DNA from: Eumeta japonica
Taxonomy: Eukaryota > Arthropoda > Insecta > Lepidoptera > Psychidae
Length of the DNA stretch: 64,000 bases
Direction: 5' to 3'
NCBI GenBank assembly: GCA_005406025.1
Contig: BGZK01001189.1
Location: 124,001 to 188,000 of the forward strand
A program made the translations under genes and the position numbers. The notes under the pieces were generated by a model. It ran no database searches and was not told where the DNA came from. It saw only the letters and a list, made by a program, of their open reading frames with translations. Below, in pieces: positions 1-11,500 of this stretch. Positions within the stretch are counted from its first letter, which is position 1; every line of letters starts with the position of its first letter.

Positions 1-1298
1 ATTGCAGAAATATATGCACATACCTTTCAACGACTTTCACACATACCTTTCAAAAAAGGCCTACCAATTATTACAAAATGCAAACTGAATACATTTCTAC
101 GTGTCATTGGACAGTAATAAAACAAATTTGTCCATAATGTCAATTACACTTTATTTATTCTAAAAGTAGTTGAGATAAAGAATCTTATCGCAGAAAAGTA
201 TATCTATATGGAATATTATTTGTTTTCACAATATTCAAAGCATCTTTGTAAAAATATAATTTTATTTTTAATTTCAAATCATTTAATACATGTATGTCTC
301 CCAAAGTGGTGCCACTCTGATTGCAGAACAGTGTGGTAGCCGTTGTCATTTAATAAATGGATTAGAGATAAAACTAATTCATAGACTGTTGACACCTTAA
401 AATACTAAATGTGGCAAAAGATTGTTAAGCCTGATTTGAAAGTCTAATCATACTGCTCTTGTCAAATCGGAGTGTATTGTAAGGTGGCTGCCTTACATTT
501 TACCAACACATTTGTCAATTTTGTGATCTCTTCACACTCTGTAAGCCTTTTGAATTTGAGCATAGTAGGTCTTTGCCTTATTGCACTGGTACAAGTACAG
601 ATCTATTTATCAATTTTTATTATAACCTGACAAATTGTAGAATATATGGTACAATATTTCGGTGATTATTTATAGGGTATAAGAAATGATCACAGTTGTG
701 AATTTTTATGTCATTGCAGGTGTCTGAAAACATTCTGAGGCTTTGTTATTTGAAATCGATCTTAACCATAAAGGTGAATCATCACCAATAGTTCCAAAGC
801 TAGGTCTCATTCTAGACAGAATCATATTATGTATTTCTTGGGGCAGGAAAGGAATTGTATATTATGAACTATTAGCACATGCCAGAATTAATCACTTAAC
901 CATGTGGTTAAGTGATTAAGTCTGCTTACGATTTTTTTTTAAATGAAATAAAGTTACATTTGAAACTGAGTAAATAATTTCAATCAGTTTTTTTGCTCAG
1001 AAACCTCAATTTTACAGCAATGTATATTTATATGGATGGAATAATGATTCTGCCAGTAAAGTGGTGAAAGATAGTGGAATTTAATGAATATTATTCCATT
1101 CAATAAATAGTTTATGTAATTGAATAATTTTTATTATTCTCACTATATAAAGACAGTGAAATTTTCAAACTACTTATTATCACAATTAAGTAATTTATGC
1201 CAATTAAAGTAATTGTGGAAGCCAAATTTCATAAATAATTTTCATTTTACTTGTTTTACCATAGCAATACATCATGCAAATTTTTGATTTCTTTTCAG
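1..1298. other. Intron of the PITHD1-like gene; no confident gene
   Basis: This AT-rich stretch precedes the first visible PITHD1-like exon and should be intronic. It contains a perfect 32-bp palindrome at 888-919 (TTAATCACTTAACCA and its reverse complement around TG). It also holds a short open segment on the minus strand (about 713-855) with exon-like codon content, which I could not identify; it is described in the findings. Confidence 0.6.
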
Positions 1299-1690
1299 GT
1301 ATAAAAATAGACCCCATATGACATTTGACGACGTATCTGCAGAACCTAATCAATGTTTTGATCTACAAAGAGATAGTGAGGGCATTCTTGAGTATTCACC
1401 AAAGTAAGATCACCAGGAGATGAAAAATATTAATAATGATTTAATTTGTCCGTAATATATGTATATTAATATTTTTCAGAATTGTAACATTTTCGTCAGT
1501 GACACATTTGACAATGCATTTTCCAAGTAATTTCGGTGCAGAAAATACAGTGATCCATTACATAGGATTACGAGGCGAATGGACTACAGCCCATAGACAT
1601 GGAGTCACTATCTGCACCTACGAAGCGACACCTAACTTAGGGGACCATAAAATTAATCATTTTGACACTGTCTCAAAGGAAATACAATGA
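1299..1690 (+). CDS. PITHD1: PITH-domain protein, PITHD1-like, 3' end (two last exons)
   Basis: Seen: exon 1299-1403 lies between an acceptor (tttcttttcag) and a donor (gtaagat). Exon 1480-1690 follows a second acceptor (atttttcag) and ends at TGA. The phases join (AA|A = Lys), giving 104 residues that start YKNRPHMTFDDVSAEPNQCF and continue through HFPSNFGAENTVIHYIGLRGE and HRHGVTICTYEA. The YIGLRGEWT and HGVTICTYEA blocks are the hallmark C-terminal half of the PITH domain, also found in TXNL1. The C terminus, without a thioredoxin domain in view, fits PITHD1, a small cytosolic protein linked to the proteasome-interacting thioredoxin family. The upstream exons lie left of the window. The gene converges with the collagen gene: the two stop codons are about 620 bp apart. 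TXNL1 is the alternative; the upstream exons would decide. Confidence 0.88.
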
Positions 1691-1763
1691 CATATGCAAA
1701 CTCGAAGAGATACGTCTTCATTGTTTTTATGTAAAGGGAATATAGATTCATAAGAAAGCACCA

Positions 1764-1769
1764 AATAAA
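1764..1769 (+). terminator. poly(A) signal of the PITHD1-like gene
   Basis: An AATAAA hexamer lies about 75 bases after the TGA stop, in AT-rich sequence. This is a typical spacing for a short insect 3' UTR. No cleavage site can be seen directly. Confidence 0.6.
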
Positions 1770-2306
1770 ATATTTAATATATTTTAAAATTGTTTATATT
1801 TCTTACATCCTTAAATAATATATTTACAATACTAATATACTAAGTATAGACCTAAACAAGAATAATATTTGTTTCAAAAGTTTCTGTGTATTAATATCCT
1901 GATATGATACATATAGTATAGTTTAAATTTGGACATCTTTGTACAATTAGATAAATAAATAATACTTTGACAACTCCACATATATTTTAAATGTTATAGC
2001 AAGCTGTAGATAATTCCGATTTATTTAGGTACTGTAATAATCTAAATTACAATAGTTTAAATTATATTTTTGACTTATTAGAAAACAGAAATTCAGTGGC
2101 AGTGATAACAGAATCTTATTACTTATTTGAAGTACATATAAAAAATAATTTTCGTTCACAAAGGAAATTTAATTTCAAAGTGAAAATCGTATGTTATACA
2201 GATTAGTAATAATATGGACAACTTTGAGCTATCCTTAGTCGTCAAACAAGTAAGAGTTACATCAAATTATTCTATTCGTCATTGAAGGTTGTGAATCGGA
2301 TCGTCG
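1770..2306. other. Convergent intergenic region and collagen IV 3' UTR
   Basis: This AT-rich sequence between the two tail-to-tail genes should hold most of the collagen 3' UTR (minus strand, from 2306 leftwards). No ORF or repeat structure is recognised. Confidence 0.5.
2020..2025 (-). terminator. Candidate poly(A) signal of the collagen IV gene
   Basis: TTTATT on the plus strand reads AATAAA on the minus strand, about 280 bases after the collagen stop codon. It would give a compact 3' UTR that ends before the convergent PITHD1-like transcript. Other A/T-rich hexamers nearby could serve instead. Confidence 0.4.
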
Positions 2307-2547
2307 TTATTGCAGTCGATAAACCGGACTAGGCAGGCGCGTGTGGCGGCGGCGGCCGGCGCGGTAGCGGCGCGGGCCGTTCGAGTACGCCGGCCGCGTG
2401 TACGCCTGGAACCCTCCACCCGGCGACGGCGGGTAGCGGTTACGCCCGTACGGGTCTCTCGCGTACGCGTTTGGAACTTGTTCCAGGCTCGGCTGTCGAC
2501 CGTCTGACGGAGACGACCCCGCCATCCGCCGCATACATACCGTGCAC
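2307..2547 (-). CDS. vkg: Collagen IV exon 9: last NC1 cysteines and a basic C-terminal tail
   Basis: After acceptor gattctag the frame is fixed by the split Arg codon and by RCTVCMRR, the canonical NC1 end. Human alpha-1(IV) stops one residue later. Here the frame stays open for 72 more residues to TAA at 2307. The tail starts [20 protein letters not shown] and ends [12 protein letters not shown]. It is rich in Arg, Pro, Tyr and Gly, has no cysteine and looks disordered. The exon is strongly GC-rich. A sequencing frameshift that created the tail cannot be excluded. Confidence 0.85.
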
Positions 2548-5500
2548 CTAGAATCAATGCCGTTCAAAAAATTTTCGCAAGTGATAACCCGAAATTCGAT
2601 ATTCTATTATCTAAAGTGTTCTTTGCGGAAATTCATCAGACGCTTGCCTGCGACATGTACACAACATTTAGAATGCGACCCGACACTAACTATCGAATCT
2701 GCTTTTCCACTACGCGTTTTCATCCAATGAACTGGGTATTGATCCAACAGGATTGCTGGATATCGAACACCTAAGTCAATGGACTAGACAAACGCATCCT
2801 ATCCGTGGATGTGACTATGTATGTAAACTTTATGATGTTCTGCATTGGCACGCAACGTGACAATATTTACGTAGAAGAACTTAAAAGTCATATTCTAGTA
2901 CTGTACGTAGCAGTTATATTCTAATTGATTAGTGGTGAAGACGAATAAAAAATTAACGCTTAGATGTTAGATATTTGTCAATTCTATCGAAACAATATCC
3001 AGTTCATTGGATAGGGATGCACAGGAAAAAACGGATTCGATACTTCGAAGCAGGCGGTTTGCATGTTGCAGGTGAGCGTCGCAATTATAATTAATAACTA
3101 ATATAACCAACCTGCTGATTTTGGAGACGTGATCCTGTTTCAAAGTCTGCTGTTCTGGTTTCAGGAACATTCTGTTATCTTCGATGGTCGTCAGCCAAAA
3201 GGAAATGGCTGTGGCGAAGTAGTTGCAAAGCCCTAGGCCGTTGCATTCGATGAATGGTCGCGTGCGGAAATCTCTTAAACACGATCCGGGCGATATCAGC
3301 GATTGTCCCGCTGCGTCTGCGCCCGCTGTGTGCTACATAGTGCATTGAATAATGTAATTAATTGAAATTTTCAAATACAATGAGTAATAGAGCAATGGGA
3401 GTAAAGAGGACATCACAATATTTAAATAACTTTTTTTTTGTACGTATTTATATTAGAAAAAATGTATCCGGCCCTAGCTTTGATCGGGGTGGAGCGAAAT
3501 TGTTTTTCAGCGCCCTCAAGTCAGTGTTCTAATTTTCCAGAAATTCTAATTTGGCTTCATGATGAGTAAATAATAATTGCTAATTCTTCAAAATAAGTTT
3601 TTATTGCAAACACAAACATGTTAAGCTTAAATTAAATGAAGTAACTTCAAGTAACCTAACACTTGCTATGTCTTTCCGAAAGCAACATCAGAATTTAATT
3701 TTGCTAAGCGAAAAACTTATTCATTTCAGCTTTGTTTCAATTATGCAAGGTATAAAGATACCGTCGCGTCGGTGGGCCAACAACCGAAACAATGGTGAAG
3801 CTAGTAATTTTTTATTATTTACCTATGCACACCCTGTCTGAATCTCTGTGCACGCCTCTGAGTGTCTCTCTTAACTCTGAACGTTTTCCAGGTAACCGCG
3901 TGTTCAGAAATATTCAGTATTACAATGCGAGGATCGATTGCTCCCTAACCGTAGAAATGAGGGATGACCTCGAATGGACTGCGACGAGATAGTCTTAGAC
4001 GGAATCCGAGACGACTCGAGCATATCGGTTCGTAGTTTCGCACAAACGAGGGGAATACTGAAAAGTACTTTACATCGGATTTGTGAAGGTTCATTGGACA
4101 TAATTGTAACTCTGTATATGAAATGAATAGTAGACCATTCATTTCATACAAGACGTTGTACGATGTCTATTACGCCTGAATTACACAGGCTGAGACACGT
4201 CGTATCGCACTTTAAATCATCGCAGCGTTTCTGCAAAAAACTAGTCAGAATAGGTATAATATTATCCGTAGATATAAATAATATTTTATAGTTTGACTAG
4301 AGTACCGATTGATGTACCGATCGGCTCAATGTGGTCTCGGAGTGCAAGTGCTTGGTTTTACTTAAAAAACTCATTAGTCAATTCGCGTTCGATTGGGCAA
4401 ATTCGCTCCACTATCGTGGCGTCGCACTACAACGCGCGCATGCGCGACACTCTTATTCTATCGCTTTGTAACGTGTATACGTCGCTCTCCTTTACTCTAT
4501 TCCCGTGGTGTCGGAGTCTATAGCTCTTTTTATCTTTTTGTTTCTATGTTCCATACATTTTTTGTATCTCATGTAACAAAATGTACTTAATATAATGTGT
4601 TCTCGATATTCACTCTCAATTTTCGTTCAATTATCAAATTGTAGAGATTACTGTGACCTGGGAATCGTGAAGTAATTGTTTTACTAAACTGAGTTTTTTT
4701 TTTTTTTTGTAAAAGTTTATACTTTTTCAATTTACAGTGTAAATCTGTGTACATAATGTATTCCAACCCACAACTGGTAACAATATCGTAAAGAGTTTCC
4801 TGTATCTTGGCTGGAACGTAAGAAGCTTTTGTCACTATATTATGTCAAGCTCTGTAAATTACAATTAAAGCCATGATATGTGTTATGCTATAGGCTGTAA
4901 TATGAGATCGAAATCATCAAATTATGTTACGCAGCCATATAATTGTCTAATTACATATAAACATTGGTTACAAGCTTTTAAAAAGTTAGCCCCAGAATTG
5001 ACCTCAACATTTTTCATATATGGATATTCAAAATTAAATAAAACATTAAGAGTATTTAATATTTTTTTTTGTAAATCCATAGTATAGTATCATTTATACA
5101 TGTTAAGAATTTAAACAACAATTTTCGAAAATCTTGTCTGTTTGTCTATCTGTTTATTCGACGTAATCTGAGGTACCAATCTCAGTGAAACTTTTACAGT
5201 AATATTTACAATTTTGTATGAAAGTTGAAAACCCTTAAAATAGAATAATTTCGCCGAAATTGAATTAAAAGTGAAATGTTGTTGAAATTGGAAGTTGGAC
5301 CGGAATTGGGATCTAGGTCGAGGCGAGTACAGGATTGAGATCAGGATCGTGGTGGATTCAACATAATCGGTCCATATAAAACACATGTGAAAAATGCCTG
5401 AAAACCATTGCAAAGATATAGGATACATTTTATAGAATTCCATGAGTATTACGAAAAACCCTTATATATAAACTTATTCTGCGGTTATTTTCAGATTTTT

Positions 5501-8500
5501 CTTTATTTTATTAGCACATAGAGTGTGTTTAGACTGTTTTATGGTTTTTGATTGTGTTCTATGTGATTCATAAGTAACCCTTATAATTTGAACAATGTTA
5601 ATGAAATTTGATATGGAGATAACTAGCTTCAACCAAGGAAAAGGATGTAGCTAAGCTACTTTATGTTTTGAGTTAATGGTACAATGGTTAAAGATACAAT
5701 GAAAATCATTAATAATCGACCAACTTCGTAAAAATTTTCAGTATTTTTTTTCTATTTGTTTAGTTGATCGTTTAAGGTTCTGAAGGGATTATTAAGAACT
5801 TATTATATATTAGTCTACTTAAGACCGAAATAAGAAGAGAATTGATCAGTAGCGAGGGTGCAGACACGAAAGCCGCGATGAAATAGCCATTAGAAATATA
5901 AACCCGTTTAAGAGGGCGGAGCCGCGAGCAAAGATTCATAACTAAATCACTAACCCGATCGATGAAATTTGCTAGGGATATAGCTTGCATCTTGGAGACG
6001 AGCGTGTGTTACTTTTTAGATATTAGGTAAAGAAAACGATGTGTCCACAAACATAGGTGTTTAAGAAATAAATATTAAGTAACACCAACACAATATAGGG
6101 AATAAACAGGAGAAGATCAGCTTACGCGGCGAAGCCGCAGGCCGGAAGCTAATCATTAATGCTTTTTGGTCATATATTTTTTTAATTCAAATCAATATAT
6201 ACTTACCATGAGAAAACTGTAACCGTTCCATAGCTCAAACCACTCATTGGGACAGGTAGGCACTACGTTACTCTGACTATGAATAGCGATGGTTCTTGTT
6301 GAAGTCTCGCATACTTGACACCTGTACATAAAACATAAGTGCAATTTTTAAACAGTCAAATTATATATATATGTGTACACGTCCGTATATACTTAAGTTG
6401 ACACTCTGACTACGTCACTGCTATACTTAATATAAAGACCGGTCGATCTGTCTGTCACGTCGCGATAATTGCAAATGACAAACTCGGAATACAGAAGAAA
6501 TGAAACATCTAAGGAGTTTGAAACTGCAGCGACATAATGTTGTTTTACGTTTCAGCGATCAGTTAACTAAAGCTCGCCCGTCGGATGAATATACGTGTTG
6601 GAAAACTGTTGATTTTACTTAAACTATATCGTCGCGTTTCATCAAAATATAATTTTATTTCGCTACATATTGAGTAATTCGTAATTATTCTTAATTATGT
6701 CATAGAAAATGACGTACCAATATGTGATTGTTTTCAGTGTAAAAGAATATTTTATCCTACTGTTATACTTTTATGATTATTATACATAATTATTTATGAA
6801 AAAAAAACCAATTGCATAACCTCCCGTTCTAAGAACACTTCTCCGGTGATAGTGAAAATATTTACGTGATTAAAGTTTAATTTGCGTTTTTTTTCACCGT
6901 TTTTTTTTAATAGGATAGTAGTACAACTCAATCTAGAGCTTTGTATTACACTAAGTATCTTATTTACCGAATAAATTATCGAAATAAATATTATTATTAT
7001 ACGAAATCTCAACATTTCCTCTAAACATTTCAGACCAGTTCATATATAATGTAGATGTGTATTGATTTCATACGTTTAATATTAAAATATGTGTTAAAAA
7101 GCTTAGAAAACATTGACGATATTGGCCCAACGACCTTTATGGGATAAACTGAACGGACTATGGACCCAAAGCGAAGAACGCTATGTGCATGGGAAACTGG
7201 TTGTACCCTCTCTTCGTCCCTATTATATCCACAGTGTGAGACTTCCAAGTGAAATTAACCAAGATAAATTAGTTTTATTCTAGATGTCGTCCCTCATTCC
7301 GTTTAACGAGTGACTTCGTGTTAAACTTTTATTGAAGCGCGCGCCTATCGTAACATTCTATAATTTATCACATCATTTCTTCTAACCTCATTAAGAAATA
7401 CGATTTCAAAAATAATCTACAAATTTCGCCTTTATAGTTTTATCGTATCCATAAAATTACATATTCATAAATTCTTTTTACTGAGAGGAATCTTTAGATA
7501 TTATGAGGCATCATAGTCTTAGCAAAATTGCATAGAGATGCACTAAACAAATGACCGTTTTATATAAAAAAATATTAATTATCAGCATCTGTGATTTATT
7601 TATAATTGCTTTTATTTTGTTTGCTATTTGATAATTAAATGTGATTTTTTTAAACGAATCAAATAAAGCAATCACATCGATTTTCTTTTGTGATTTCATA
7701 TTATAAGAATTGTTATTGTTTATCTGCATTCAATAAATCATATAAAAGACAAGTTGTTTTCTTCCTTAAAATGTCTCCTCTCGTAACATGAATTCTTTTT
7801 CATTCGACAGAGATCGCATGAGTAAGAAGGGTTTAGAAAAGTTCTGACATTTGGAGACAATGAAACTGACTATTATCGACACCGACACGCGGACTAGGTT
7901 CCTTTTTTTGGAGGTCCGAGCCAAAATGGCAAAAACGAAACTCTTATAGTTTCGTTATGTCCGTCCATCCATCCGTATGTCACAGGCAATTTTATTCAAA
8001 AACTACAAGACGTATATTGATAACATTTATAGTATAGATGTCTGGTATGAACCGCTACTTAGTTTGGTAGCTAAATAACAAAAATAATTATTTCTAGGGG
8101 GCACTCCATACGTGTAACGGAAGCTGAAAAAGTTCTTTTTCAGCAAACATCATTTCGTGGCACATATTTCGACAGTTCTTTTTAAAAGCTTTTAAAGTTT
8201 TTAAGCAATTTTTGTGATTATATGAATAATTTTGGAAATAATCGTTCCGAAAGTAGCAGAAAGTGTGTCGCCCCCACTTTATTTTCTAAACTATGTCTAA
8301 AAAATATGAAAAAAATACGAAGGTAACGATTAAGAAATAATTTCAATGAAAATTATTTTGAACATGACTGGATATACTGTTTTTCAGTTATTGACGAAAA
8401 ACTGCGTTTCTCAACAAAAAGACGTAAGTGCCATAAAGATATGCTCTTTTGCTGATGCACTTTAATGTATACCACTTTAATAAAAATAGTCGCCATACCT

Positions 8501-11500
8501 ACTTGTTTCTCTAGTTATGGGCGATTAAAATGCTTAAATTATTTTGTGCTGAAAAAATGGACAAATATAACAACGTATTTTTCGTCTGTTTGTGCATTTC
8601 TCTATAATAATGGCTTCGGAACCCTATAACGAGCATTGTTCGACACGCTCTTGGCCAGTTTTTAAATCTGAGCTGAGTACATAATAAATAACATAAAGTC
8701 GCATATGTCTTTAATAATTATTTTTTTGGATATTACTTGGCCGCCCTCAAAAGTCATAAGTGGTAAATCGCTTCTCAGTTGGCAAATCACTCGGTGAATG
8801 TGGGGCGGGTGAGGACATGTTGCGCTTCAAGCCACAACGATTAAGCAAGGGATCTAGTTTGTGCTGTACTCCAAAATAACGTACGATGAAGTTGACTTTT
8901 AGGATATTGTGAACTTATACCAGTTGTCGCTCACAGGTATACCATCGCGTCTATGCGATATGCCGCACCATCTTTAAGTGTTATCTATTTCTTTACATCT
9001 GGGAATTAATTTTTTTTCCTGTAGTTCAATACTAACGCCTATTCGGTTCAGGATCTCTATAGAACATTTTTATAACACATACAATGTAGATATGTTTCGA
9101 CCAGTAGAGCCAGCGCTACGCTAAATTTTGAGGTTGATCGGTTTGTCGAGCACGTAATATAAATCCAATTTAAAATTTAAATAACCTAACGCGGGCTTGA
9201 ACAAAAAGTAGAAAGGGCAATTTGTTAACGTAATCATTAAGATTTGATAGATAATGTATGGACATGGTACAACCCATCGTGAATCTGGCCTTAAAGCCAC
9301 TTTGCCTGCAGAATTTTAGGTTGAATGTTTCAATGGTTCAGTAATATTCACTTAAAAAAAAAGTATAGATTAAGTCATAAGTAAAATTTTAAATTAATTT
9401 GTTTGGTAGTTTTCATCATTCGTCTTAAAAAAATAAATAACCATAGACCTTTCGCATTGGCATTTAACTTATATTTTGGTCGGAAATATGGTTAGTTCGT
9501 TTGCTAAAGAAGCATTTTAGTTCAATAATTTTCAATGAGAGAAACAAATATACGAGCGTATAACATTTTACTTTTATATAATAGTAATGATATATGGTAT
9601 TTAAGATAGGGGCTTTGCAATGAAAAATAGCCCTGCAAAACATTCATTACTTTAAGCGTGATGGACAAATGATATTAATTTTTGTATATTATTTTTTATC
9701 GATGTTTCAACGCTTAGTATAAGTACTGTAATTGATTTAAATTATGTATACACTATCGAAAACATTCGTACATCAGGTACTTTGTTAAATAAAAACACAT
9801 ATGAAATGTGTAAATGTAAATGTTTATGGTACTTATTTAACCTTTGCTTTTCAAGTAACACGGTTTATGGAGTTAAACATTCCTTAAGTTATTATAGACT
9901 AACATCATGAGAGAGACAAAATAGAGTCATGTAGGAGTACAGACCCTGGGCTCCCGGTCCGATGACGGTCCAGAAATGTCGTCATCGTTGTTTAACTTGC
10001 ACATAAAATTATCTTCATTCTATTTTCATTCACGTATTTATTTGGCATTTTATAAGGGTCCCCAAGCTCGGTGTGAACAAAGGCCAAAGTTCTGTGTGTA
10101 AAACGGCTCCGGCCTAAGAACACTGGCTCTATGCCAAAGAAACTCGATTTTGTGTGTTCAAGGATCCAGGCTCTGTGTGCTCGAGAGCCCTTGCATAGCC
10201 TACGACGGCCCTAAGACGACCTTTATTTAGAGTAAAGTTTAAAATAACACACTAAACGCCGATTATTATTTATGTCGCCATTTGAAAGCCGCTACAATTC
10301 CACATAGTTCTAGTGATGTGTACCAAACCCAATTAGTTATTATAATTAATATCAACTAAAATCGAATCAAATTTTTCTAACATACAATCTTTATATCGAC
10401 CAATCAGCTTATGAATTTACACTCAATTACGTACAATAAATTTCAGTCAATTAAATGTACGTACGAATTAAATTTATTCGAGATTGTTTACTGGACAATT
10501 TCATGTAGTCTATTTGAAAGTTCATTCCGAGTGACGTGAAAATTTGTACTCAATCGATTCTGGTCGCATCTTCGACCAATTAAGATTTTGTTTAACTTCA
10601 TGTTATCATATCAAATTTTTCTTAAGGAACAGATTTGCAAATTAACAGTTGGATGACTTTGGACTTGCGCCAAGCAACGATGAGAATGTTGAGGGGTGTA
10701 GGCAGCGGAGCTAGACTATAACGTAAATTCACTTACTTTGTGAATGTTAGTTTTTATTTTTGAACGTAAGTGCTATGTGTAGTATTGAAACGCATGATTA
10801 ATTTAAATAATACATGATCGAGTTTCACAATTGTATTTTATTATTTAATTGAAAAATTGTTTATGCTAATGATCTGAACTGTACGTGTATTCCAGGTATT
10901 TGCCTCAGGAACAAGTTACTATATACATAGTAGAAATAAAAAAAAAACTGGTAAAGCGCGTGTCGGACCATGCTCATTGTAGAGTTCCGAAGCCATTATT
11001 AAAAAGCAATGCACTACAGATGAAAAAAAAAGCCATTTGGCAGCCGAAATGGAAGTAGATTTCATTTTATTTTCAATAGATCGCAATAGAAATATGCAAT
11101 TTTCAGATTTTCAGAATTTTAAAATGCTGTAATTTCTAAACTACAATAGTTGACCCATTTGGCCCAAATTTAAACTCGACCTTTGTAATCGTACATGAAA
11201 CACGTATGTTGAGTTTCAGTAAGATCTCTAAAGAATTGTAGACGCTATCATGCTGACAAGTTCCACGTTATATATGTACATACATACATTTTTGAACCGT
11301 ATGTATTTTCTGATTCAGCTCGTCAAGTTGAAAAACAGCAAAATTTTTCCAAAATTGCGCCTTACGACAAATACAAATAGTTAGATTTTTATGATATCTA
11401 CTATAGTTTTTCGGCAGTAACTCAAATACAGTAAATCCGATCATGTTCGAAATAATTTCCCTCGAAATATTAATTAAGCGTTATTTTCGTTATTCTTTTT

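Noticed and set aside
2279..2557. A 92-codon minus-strand frame overlapping collagen exon 9
   Set aside because: It is in the wrong phase for exon 8 and lacks the RCTVCMRR motif; the other frame is the real one.
4293..4590. Two overlapping ORFs in a CpG-richer part of collagen intron 7
   Set aside because: They have no recognisable protein content and no splice or expression support.
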